This document shows, piece after piece, positions 28,979 through 36,654 of a stretch of 64,000 nucleotides of DNA. Location of the stretch: assembly GCF_037892425.1 (NCBI RefSeq), contig NZ_JBBKTT010000001.1, positions 3,782,001 to 3,846,000 on the forward strand. The letters are read 5' to 3'. The translations under genes and the position numbers were made by a program. A model generated the notes under the pieces. That model was not told where the DNA came from and made no database searches. It saw only the letters and a program-made list of their open reading frames with translations. This stretch comes from Lacibacter sp. H375 (GTDB taxonomy: Bacteria > Bacteroidota > Bacteroidia > Chitinophagales > Chitinophagaceae). The number at the start of each line of letters is the position of its first letter. Position 1 is the first letter of the stretch.

Positions 28979-30724
28979 ATGAAGAATATAAAGTTGATAA
29001 AATCTGTTTTGTTTGCAACGCTGCTGTTGAACCTGTCCAGTTGCAAAAAAGTGTTTGACATTAAGCCCGAAGAGCAGCTTGATGCAAGTAATGCTTACCA
29101 GAATGTGTATGATGCTGATGCCGCAGTGGTAGGTATTTATGGCAAGTTTATGGGCTTGGCTGAGCAATACGTTGTTTTGAATGAGTTGCGTGCCGATCTC
29201 CTTGATGTAACTGTTAACTCGAACGAGAGTCTTCGTCAGTTAAGCACGCATAGTGTAACAGAGAATAATCCTTATGCAAGCCCAAAACCTTTTTATGAGT
29301 TAATTCTGAATTGTAACGATGTGCTTGAGAATTTCAAGGTAATGGTTGCTCAGAAAAAAATGACGGAGGACCAGTTTAATCAGCGTTACTCTGATATCGG
29401 TGCATTACGCTCTTTTATTTACCTGCAATTGGGTATTCACTTTGGTTCTGTACCATATGTAACCAGTACATTGAAAAATGTGGATGAGGTAAAAAATGCA
29501 GGAAATTTTCCCCGTCTCTCATTTAACGTACTGCTCGACAGTCTTGTAAATTTTACCGAAGCACTGCCATTTAAGGATTTATATCCAACAGGCACCAATC
29601 TAAATATTACGGTAGACGGATATCCTACAGAAAAGTTTTACATCAATAAGCGTTGTTTGTTAGGTGACCTGTACTTATGGAAGAATGACTTTGTGAAAGC
29701 TGCAACCTATTACCGCCAGGTAATGGAATATGCAACTGTTGGTACCCAGGGCGAAAACTATTATTCGCAATACAAATTAGGATGGGCCGGAGGTTTTAAC
29801 CATTACATTAGTTATGCAAGGGCAGGCGATGCTTCTTCATTGAACTATAGCGATGGTTGGAGAATTATGTTTGAAAGCGCCTGGACGGCGGATGGTTTCC
29901 GTAGGGAATGGATATGGGCTTTGCCTTTTGACAGTAAATTCAAACCAGAGAATACACTCATCAAATTGTTTTCTCCTGTAGGCGGACAGTATCTCGTTCG
30001 TCCCTCACAGGAAGTGTATGATCTATGGGATGGTGAAACGCAACGTACTGCACAAGGTGGTTCTATACCTTACGATGCAAGAAAATTTTTGAGTACAATG
30101 AATATTGGCGGACAGCCGGTGGCAATGAAGTATCTCTATAATTACATTAATTGGTCAACAGGTACTGCACTCAATCCTCTACAAAAAAATGGCAAGTGGT
30201 TTCTGTACAGGCAAACACATCTGCACATGCGTTTCGCAGAAGCTGCGAATCGTTTAGGTAAACACAGGCTTGCTTGGTCACTATTAAATAGCGGTTTCGA
30301 AAGGGCCTTCCCTCCGCCAAGTGGTGTTACTGACGTAACGAATTACCATAACACATTAAATGAACCGTATCCCTTCAACTTTGATGGAAGAAACAGTAAC
30401 AACTCTGTACCTTATTTCCGTGCAGATTGGTATCGCAATATCGGTATCCGCAACAGGGCGCTTGTTACAGATATACCGGTGCCGGCAGGTGACAGTCTTA
30501 ATACCATAGAAACAGGCTTAATGAAGGAGATTGCATTGGAAAATGCATTTGAAGGAACACGTTGGCCCGATCTGTTACGTGTAACCTTACGTAGAAACGA
30601 TCCTTCATTCATTGCAGATAAAGTTTACAACAAACTGATCAAATCAGGCATATCATCAGGTGCTGCGTCAACCGCAAGAGCAAAACTGTTAGCAAAAAAT
30701 TATTATCTGCCTTTTAAATGGTAA
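28979..30724 (+). CDS. SusD/RagB-like surface glycan-binding lipoprotein (pair 3)
   Basis: Lipoprotein of 581 residues, partner of SusC 3. Lipobox Cys22 (N-L-S-S-C-K-K-V-F), then D-I-K-P-E-E-Q-L-D near the start of the mature protein. D-I-G-A-L-R-S-F-I-Y-L-Q-L-G-I-H-F-G-S-V-P is the usual second-helix signature, and I-A-L-E-N-A-F-E-G-T-R-W-P-D-L-L-R-V near the C-terminus closes the family pattern. It is the last gene before a terminator-like hairpin (27 bp downstream) and so ends the seven-gene uptake unit that began at 15442. Confidence 0.94.
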   Translation: MKNIKLIKSVLFATLLLNLSSCKKVFDIKPEEQLDASNAYQNVYDADAAVVGIYGKFMGLAEQYVVLNELRADLLDVTVNSNESLRQLSTHSVTENNPYASPKPFYELILNCNDVLENFKVMVAQKKMTEDQFNQRYSDIGALRSFIYLQLGIHFGSVPYVTSTLKNVDEVKNAGNFPRLSFNVLLDSLVNFTEALPFKDLYPTGTNLNITVDGYPTEKFYINKRCLLGDLYLWKNDFVKAATYYRQVMEYATVGTQGENYYSQYKLGWAGGFNHYISYARAGDASSLNYSDGWRIMFESAWTADGFRREWIWALPFDSKFKPENTLIKLFSPVGGQYLVRPSQEVYDLWDGETQRTAQGGSIPYDARKFLSTMNIGGQPVAMKYLYNYINWSTGTALNPLQKNGKWFLYRQTHLHMRFAEAANRLGKHRLAWSLLNSGFERAFPPPSGVTDVTNYHNTLNEPYPFNFDGRNSNNSVPYFRADWYRNIGIRNRALVTDIPVPAGDSLNTIETGLMKEIALENAFEGTRWPDLLRVTLRRNDPSFIADKVYNKLIKSGISSGAASTARAKLLAKNYYLPFKW

Positions 30725-30750
30725 AATAGCTCTAAGCAAGCAATCGATAG

Positions 30751-30782
30751 AAAAGGGCAGGGAATAAAGTACCTGTCTTTTT
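30751..30782 (+). terminator. terminator after SusC/SusD pair 3
   Basis: AAAAGGGCAGG pairs with CCTGTCTTTTT through an 11-bp stem with two G-U pairs and a 10-nt loop, ending in a T-rich tract. It lies 27 bp after the SusD stop and separates the uptake unit from the enzyme operon. Confidence 0.65.
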
Positions 30783-30866
30783 CATTTAACGAATTTCTCA
30801 CTTTGATCCGTGCGACTAACGAAAACGATTAAGGTGAATACCTGGTTCTATTCGGGAAAGACATGA

Positions 30867-30874
30867 TATATTTA
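30867..30874 (+). promoter_or_regulatory. possible -7 element for the enzyme operon
   Basis: TATATTTA matches seven of eight positions of the Bacteroidota -7 consensus TAnnTTTG and lies 26 bp before the GH105 start, which would leave a short leader. No good -33 TTTG element is found at the usual distance, so support is weak. Confidence 0.22.
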
Positions 30875-30900
30875 GCGTATTAACAAGAAACCAAATTGCC

Positions 30901-32253
30901 ATGCAAAAAATAATTATGGGTGCATTGTTGCTTGCAGCAACAGTTGCTAATGCACAGGTTAAACCAAAACCAAAACAAAATGATGTAACCACCCCCTTAC
31001 ATGCCATGAAAGTGGACTATCCATCTCCGTATGGCGCTCCTTCTAAAGAAAATGTAAAATCAGTAGTTGACAAAGTTTACAACTATCTCAATGCTGTTAC
31101 ACCTGCAGAGATGATGAACAAGAAAACTGGTGCAGCTGTAACCGATGTAAATGCATTAGATACCAACACTGTGTTGAAGCAAGGTGATTTTCGTTTAACG
31201 AGTTACGAATGGGGCGTTACGTATTCTGCTTTTCAACGTGCAGCTGAAACAACAGGCGATAAAAAATATGCAGAGTATGTAAAAACGAGATATGATTTCC
31301 TGGCTAAATGGATCCCTGCTATTAAGAATAAATTCCCGTTAGACTATATACGCAAAAAAGGATTGTTATCTCAGCCAATCAATCCACATGCATTGGACGA
31401 TGGTGGTGCAGTTTGTGCATCCATGATCAAAGCGCAGAACAGCGGCTTAAGTAACAATCTCCGTCCGATCATTGATCATTTGTCTGATTATGTCATTAAC
31501 AAAGAATACCGTTTAAAGGATGGAACACTTGCACGTATGCGTCCGCAGGCAAATACATTATGGTTAGATGATCTGTACATGGGTGTGCCAACCATGGCGT
31601 TTATGGGCAAACTCACAGGCGAAACAAAATATTATGATGATGCCGTAAACCAGTTGCAGCTTTATACCAAACGCATGTTCAATAAAGAGAAAGGTGTGTA
31701 TATGCATGGCTGGGTGGAGAGTATGGAACATCATCCTGAATTCCGTTGGGCTAGAGCAAATGGTTGGGCTTTGATGACCATGAGTGAAGTGCTGGATGCA
31801 TTACCTGAAACTCACCCAGGCAGAGCATTTGTGTTGCAACAGTTTAAAGCACATATAAATGGTTTGATGCAATACCAGGATGGAACAGGCTTCTGGCACC
31901 AGTTGTTAGACAGAAGTGATTCATATTTGGAAACATCAGCAACAGCTATTTATGCTTACTGCATTACACATGCCATCAACAAAGGATGGATCGACGCAAT
32001 GACATATGCACCAACTGCCATCCTTGCATGGAATGCAGTAACCACAAAAGTAAATGCAAACGGACAGGTAGAAGGAACATGCGTTGGTACAGGTATGGCT
32101 TTTGATCCTGCATTTTATTATTACCGCCCGGTGAATGTATTTGCGGCACATGGTTACGGCCCCGTTATTTTAGCAGGTGCTGAGATGTATCAATTACTCA
32201 ATCAATTTAAATTCGAGATCAACGACAGTTCGTTGCAGCTTTCGAAAAAATAA
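30901..32253 (+). CDS. GH105 unsaturated rhamnogalacturonyl hydrolase (second copy)
   Basis: Secreted 450-residue (alpha/alpha)6-barrel enzyme that should remove 4,5-unsaturated uronic acid from lyase-derived oligosaccharides. Signal peptide about 1-18 (A-N-A-Q). W-L-D-D-L-Y-M-G-V-P places the catalytic Asp at 223 or 224, and W-A-R-A-N-G-W-A near 285 is the family signature. It is longer than the first GH105 (376 residues), with an N-terminal extension of about 60 residues before the barrel. It leads the enzyme operon and is followed after 3 bp by CE12, so deacetylation and removal of the unsaturated end sugar are encoded together, as expected for rhamnogalacturonan. Confidence 0.92.
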   Translation: MQKIIMGALLLAATVANAQVKPKPKQNDVTTPLHAMKVDYPSPYGAPSKENVKSVVDKVYNYLNAVTPAEMMNKKTGAAVTDVNALDTNTVLKQGDFRLTSYEWGVTYSAFQRAAETTGDKKYAEYVKTRYDFLAKWIPAIKNKFPLDYIRKKGLLSQPINPHALDDGGAVCASMIKAQNSGLSNNLRPIIDHLSDYVINKEYRLKDGTLARMRPQANTLWLDDLYMGVPTMAFMGKLTGETKYYDDAVNQLQLYTKRMFNKEKGVYMHGWVESMEHHPEFRWARANGWALMTMSEVLDALPETHPGRAFVLQQFKAHINGLMQYQDGTGFWHQLLDRSDSYLETSATAIYAYCITHAINKGWIDAMTYAPTAILAWNAVTTKVNANGQVEGTCVGTGMAFDPAFYYYRPVNVFAAHGYGPVILAGAEMYQLLNQFKFEINDSSLQLSKK

Positions 32254-32256
32254 ACT

Positions 32257-33585
32257 ATGAAGTCTTCTGCTGTTTTAGTCGCTGCATTATTGCTGAGTGT
32301 ATGTTCAAAAGCACAAACATATAAGTTCGATTTTGGTAACGGTAGAGTGAAGAAAGGTTATACGGCTGTTACACCCGAATCGAAATTTGCGAATGAAAAA
32401 GGGTATGGTTTTACAGCTGAATCGGAAGTAACAGCTGTTGACCGTGGAGGTAAAACGGTGAATGATGATTATATCACATCCACCAAGCCGTTTTATTTTT
32501 CAGTAAAACTGCCCGATGGAAATTATGATGTAAAAATAATTCTCGGCGATAAGAAAGGAACATCTGCAACAACGGTGCGTGCAGAATGCCGTCGTTTGTT
32601 TTTAGAAAATATCCGCACAGCAGAAGGGAAGTTTGGGACTGAAACATTTACAGTGTATGTCAAAGACAGTATGATCCGTGATGCTTCAGGAATGGTGATA
32701 AGCCAGGTTCGTTTGAAGCCGAGAGAATCGGAATATCTGCATTGGGATAATTTGCTCACCATTGAGTTTAATGATTCGTTGCCGAAAGTTTGTGCAGTAG
32801 AAATTACTCCCAACAAAACAGCAACAACCATCTTTTTAGCAGGCAATTCAACAGTTGTTGATCAAGGCAGAGAACCATGGGCAGCATGGGGACAAATGAT
32901 TCCACGATTCTTTGCTCCTGGAACAGCAGCAGTAGCGAACTATGCAGAGAGTGGTGAAGCATTGAACTCATTCATGAGTGCAAAACGTTTGGAAAAAATA
33001 TTGAGTGTTATGAAACCCGGTGATTATTTGTTCATTGAGTTTGGTCATAACGATATGAAACAAAAAGGAGAGGGCATCGGGCCTTTTACTTCTTATAAAA
33101 AAAGGCTACATCAATATATCACCGAAGTACGCAGGAGAGGCGGCATACCTGTTCTTGTAACTTCCATGCATCGTAGGAGGTTTGATTCAACAGGGCATAT
33201 TGTAAATACATTGGAAGAATATCCAGATGCAGTTCGGTTAACCGGAAAAGAAGAAAATGTTGCTGTCATTGATTTGAATGCAATGAGTAAAGTATTGTAT
33301 GAAGCATGGGGGCCGGAAAAGTCCATTAAAGCATTTGTACATTATCCAGCTAACACTTTCCCCGGACAAACTACAAAGCTGGAAGACAATACACATTTCA
33401 ATCCTTATGGTGCATATGAACTTGCGAAGTGTATTGTGCAAAGTATAAAAGATCAGAAGCTGCCATTAGCGAAACTATTATGTTCAGATATTCCTGCATA
33501 CGATCCTGCAAAGCCATTGGCATTTGATAAATTTTATTGGCCCATGAGTTCGTTTGTTACGGCGACAAAACCGGATGGAAATTAA
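32257..33585 (+). CDS. rhamnogalacturonan acetylesterase (CE12, SGNH hydrolase)
   Basis: Secreted 442-residue esterase predicted to remove O-acetyl groups from galacturonic acid in rhamnogalacturonan. Signal peptide about 1-19 (C-S-K-A-Q). An N-terminal galactose-binding-like sandwich (about 20-185, beginning Y-K-F-D-F-G-N-G) precedes the SGNH catalytic domain. The catalytic Ser is Ser198 in A-G-N-S-T-V-V, block III is G-H-N-D (about 263-266), and the Asp/His pair is in D-N-T-H-F-N (Asp377, His380). This two-domain layout is common in bacterial CE12. It lies 3 bp after GH105 and 20 bp before the GH39-like gene. It is the strongest single pointer to an acetylated rhamnogalacturonan substrate. 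Confidence 0.92.
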   Translation: MKSSAVLVAALLLSVCSKAQTYKFDFGNGRVKKGYTAVTPESKFANEKGYGFTAESEVTAVDRGGKTVNDDYITSTKPFYFSVKLPDGNYDVKIILGDKKGTSATTVRAECRRLFLENIRTAEGKFGTETFTVYVKDSMIRDASGMVISQVRLKPRESEYLHWDNLLTIEFNDSLPKVCAVEITPNKTATTIFLAGNSTVVDQGREPWAAWGQMIPRFFAPGTAAVANYAESGEALNSFMSAKRLEKILSVMKPGDYLFIEFGHNDMKQKGEGIGPFTSYKKRLHQYITEVRRRGGIPVLVTSMHRRRFDSTGHIVNTLEEYPDAVRLTGKEENVAVIDLNAMSKVLYEAWGPEKSIKAFVHYPANTFPGQTTKLEDNTHFNPYGAYELAKCIVQSIKDQKLPLAKLLCSDIPAYDPAKPLAFDKFYWPMSSFVTATKPDGN

Positions 33586-33605
33586 GATCAACTAAAATAA
33601 AACTT

Positions 33606-35267
33606 ATGAAACGATTACTGCTTGCACTTCTCCTATGTTCTGAAGCATTCGCACAAACTGCAACCATCAAAGTTGACTTGAAAAAAGAAACTGGTGATAT
33701 GAAACCCGTTTGGGCATGGTTTGGCTATGATGAACCGAACTATACTTATATGAAGGACGGGAAGAAGTTGCTCACAGAGATTGCAAAGCTCAGTCCTGTT
33801 CCTGTGTATGTACGGGCGCATAGTTTATTGGTTACTGGTGATGGCACACCTGCATTGAAATGGGGTAGCACTAATGCTTATACAGAAGATGCAAACGGTA
33901 ATCCCATCTATAACTGGAAGATCATCGACAGTATTTTTGATACGTATGTTCAACGAGGAATGAAACCATTGGCACAGATCGGTTTTATGCCCGAGGCATT
34001 ATCAACCAATCCGCAACCATACAAACATGATTGGAAACCCGGGGATCCTTATTTTAAGATCATTACAGGTTGGGCATATCCACCAAAAGATTATAACAAA
34101 TGGGCCGAGTTGGTTTTTCAATGGGTAAAGCACAGTGTGGATCGTTACGGTAAGAAAGAAGTAGAGAGCTGGTATTGGGAATTATGGAATGAACCAAACG
34201 GTTACTGGAAGGGAACAAAAGATGAATTCTTTAAACTATACGATTATACAGCAGATGCGGTAAAGCGTGCATTGCCCACTGCAAAGATCGGCGGTATCAA
34301 TATTGCAGGCACTGCGAGCAAAGGTGCACAGGAATGGTTACATGCATTTGTAAAACATTGTTACAGCGATACGAATTATGTAACAAAGAAAATCGGTTCA
34401 CCTGTTGATGCCATATTGTTTCATGCAAAAGGATCACCTCGTGTTGTCAATGGTCATGTGCAAATGAATATGGGAACACAACTGAGAGATATTAATGCAG
34501 GGTTCAAATTTGTTGCATCCTATCCGCAGTTAAAAAATCTTCCCGTTATCATTGGTGAATCTGATCCTGAAGGTTGTGCAGCTTGTGGTATGCATACCAA
34601 TCCTGAGAATGCATATCGTAACGGCACGATGTTCTCCAGTTATACGGCTGCTTCTTTTGCACGCAAATATTTACTGGCCGATTCGTTCAACGTAAATTTT
34701 CTCGGTGCTGTATCATGGGCATTTGAATTTGAAGATCAGCCCTGGTTCTATGGCTTTCGTGATCTTGCAACCAACGGTGTAGATAAACCGGTGCTGAATG
34801 TGTTTCGCATGTTTGGACTGATGAAAGGAAAACGTGTATTGGTGCAAGGCAACCAGATGTATGACTTGAAAACAATGGTTGACTCCAGTGTAAGAAGAAA
34901 ATATAATGATGTAGGTGGATTGGCAGCAAAGGATAAACGTTCTGCTACGGTGATGTTGTGGAATTATCATGATGATGATGTAAAAAATGCGGCATTACCA
35001 GTTGCAGTAAACATCAACGGAATAACAGCTGCAACTGTAACAGTTACAGAATATCGTATTGATGATGAACACAGCAATAGCTACGAAGTGTGGAAGAAAA
35101 TGGGTTCGCCGCAAAACCCGACAAAGGAACAGATTGCGACATTAGAAAAAGCCGGACAATTAAAAACATTCGGTGCAGAAAAAAAACTAAAAGTTACAAA
35201 TGGAATACTGAACATCACAATTTCATTACCGCAACAAGGCGTAAGCTTGTTGAAGTTAGATTGGTAA
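33606..35267 (+). CDS. GH39-like glycoside hydrolase
   Basis: Secreted 553-residue clan-A (beta/alpha)8 enzyme. The ATG at 33606 is chosen because a signal peptide follows at once (M-K-R-L-L-L-A-L-L-L, ending A-F-A-Q); an upstream in-frame start would overlap CE12. The acid/base is Glu196 in E-L-W-N-E-P-N, and the nucleophile is probably Glu318 in V-I-I-G-E-S-D-P-E-G. A C-terminal beta-sandwich (about 430-553) is typical of GH39. Known GH39 enzymes act on beta-xylosides and alpha-iduronides, and GH39 genes also occur in loci for rhamnose-uronic acid glycans such as ulvan, so xylose or an L-uronic acid is a plausible target. GH30 or GH5-like assignment is less likely because of the W-N-E-P-N context. 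Confidence 0.75.
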   Translation: MKRLLLALLLCSEAFAQTATIKVDLKKETGDMKPVWAWFGYDEPNYTYMKDGKKLLTEIAKLSPVPVYVRAHSLLVTGDGTPALKWGSTNAYTEDANGNPIYNWKIIDSIFDTYVQRGMKPLAQIGFMPEALSTNPQPYKHDWKPGDPYFKIITGWAYPPKDYNKWAELVFQWVKHSVDRYGKKEVESWYWELWNEPNGYWKGTKDEFFKLYDYTADAVKRALPTAKIGGINIAGTASKGAQEWLHAFVKHCYSDTNYVTKKIGSPVDAILFHAKGSPRVVNGHVQMNMGTQLRDINAGFKFVASYPQLKNLPVIIGESDPEGCAACGMHTNPENAYRNGTMFSSYTAASFARKYLLADSFNVNFLGAVSWAFEFEDQPWFYGFRDLATNGVDKPVLNVFRMFGLMKGKRVLVQGNQMYDLKTMVDSSVRRKYNDVGGLAAKDKRSATVMLWNYHDDDVKNAALPVAVNINGITAATVTVTEYRIDDEHSNSYEVWKKMGSPQNPTKEQIATLEKAGQLKTFGAEKKLKVTNGILNITISLPQQGVSLLKLDW

Positions 35268-35286
35268 AGTATTTAAACGAATCAAA

Positions 35287-36654
35287 ATGAAACAGATTTT
35301 TATTATTGCAATAGTATGTGTGTCAACGTTTGCATCGGCACAGATCGGCAAACGTTTTCCATCTGAGCGAAAAGAAGTGATTGATCCTGTTACAGGAACA
35401 AAACTGTTGTTCTTAACAAGTACTCCTGCAGGTGATTCAAAAATTTATCAAACGCACAATCAATGGACGAGTGATGGCGAGTGGCTTATTTTCCGAAGTA
35501 ACCGTGCAAGAAACGAAGCCCTGGCTGTGAATGAAAAAACAGGCGACATCGTGCAGGTAACCGAAGGCGGTTACACGGGTATGTTGAATGTGGCTCGCAA
35601 AAGCATGAAGTTATATTTTATGCGTTCATCACAACGGGATACTGCAAGAAGAACACCCGGCGATACAGCACGCAGAAGAAATCCTGTTCCATTACAAATC
35701 GTTGAAGTTGACCTGGCAAAAGTATTTGCTGATAGCAAAGCTGGTAAGATGAAAGCAGCCAGTGAATATCAACGCATCTGCGGAACAATTCCGTTAGAAC
35801 TCGAAGGTGGTGGCGATATGGCATTGGATGGTGATGAAGAGTGGGCTTATTTCCGTGTTGGTAAAAATGCAGCAGCAAAACATTTAGCAGCAGGAACAAA
35901 ACCTGCGGATAATTTCGGGCCACGTAACATGGGTGCAGGGCCAAATGGTATTGCAGCAATGAATGTATTTACAGGCGAAATAAAATATGTTGTGTCTGTT
36001 CCGTTTCAGATCGGGCATATACAAACCAATCCGTGGATGCCCGGTGAAATTGTGTTCTGTTGGGAAACGGGCGGCAAATCACCGCAGCGTACATGGACGG
36101 TGATGCGTGATGGAACTGGTCTTCGTCCTCTTTACCCTGAATCAGAATATGAATGGGTAACTCATGAAGCCGTGATTGGTAAAGATGAAGTTGCAATAGC
36201 GATCATGGGTCACCGTAAGATAAGTGGCGTTGATACAACAGGTACAGCTGTTGGAGGTGCTAATCCCGGGCAGGATCCTGCATGGGGACCAAGTGGTACA
36301 AGAGAAAAACCAACCGGTCTGGCGATTGTAAATCTTCGCACAAGAGAAACTTATATTGCAGGACAAACAAAAAGCGGTAGTGGTTTGTGGCATGTGAGTG
36401 GCTCACCCGATGGACGTTGGGCAGTGGGTGATGATTTTACAAGAAACATTTATCTCATCGATCGACATACAAATGAAATGATGTTACTATCAACAGGTCA
36501 TAAAACAACTGCAGGTGATCATCCGCATCCAACGATGAGTCCTGATGGAACAAAAATTCAGATACAGTCAGCGATGTTATCTGCTGATGGAAGATCAATG
36601 AACATTTGTATTATTGCTGTACCAGAAGAATGGTTAAAAAGAACATATAAATGA
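35287..36654 (+). CDS. secreted beta-propeller protein, oligogalacturonate lyase (PL22)-like
   Basis: Secreted 455-residue protein with signal peptide about 1-18 (A-S-A-Q). Repeats of the form S-D-G-E-W-L-I-F, S-P-D-G-R-W-A-V and S-P-D-G-T-K-I-Q mark a seven-bladed propeller. The start G-K-R-F-P-S-E-R-K-E-V-I-D-P-V-T-G and the T-H-N-Q-W and D-H-P-H-P segments fit the PL22 oligogalacturonate lyase layout, in which histidines bind a metal and cleave short uronides by beta-elimination. A basic, Arg-rich insertion with a repeated D-T-A-R-R motif at about 118-132 is unusual. PL25 or PL37 lyases, which also include propeller-type or uronate-specific enzymes, remain possible. Its stop overlaps the next GH2 start by four bases (ATGA), so the two are translationally coupled. 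Confidence 0.68.
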   Translation: MKQIFIIAIVCVSTFASAQIGKRFPSERKEVIDPVTGTKLLFLTSTPAGDSKIYQTHNQWTSDGEWLIFRSNRARNEALAVNEKTGDIVQVTEGGYTGMLNVARKSMKLYFMRSSQRDTARRTPGDTARRRNPVPLQIVEVDLAKVFADSKAGKMKAASEYQRICGTIPLELEGGGDMALDGDEEWAYFRVGKNAAAKHLAAGTKPADNFGPRNMGAGPNGIAAMNVFTGEIKYVVSVPFQIGHIQTNPWMPGEIVFCWETGGKSPQRTWTVMRDGTGLRPLYPESEYEWVTHEAVIGKDEVAIAIMGHRKISGVDTTGTAVGGANPGQDPAWGPSGTREKPTGLAIVNLRTRETYIAGQTKSGSGLWHVSGSPDGRWAVGDDFTRNIYLIDRHTNEMMLLSTGHKTTAGDHPHPTMSPDGTKIQIQSAMLSADGRSMNICIIAVPEEWLKRTYK

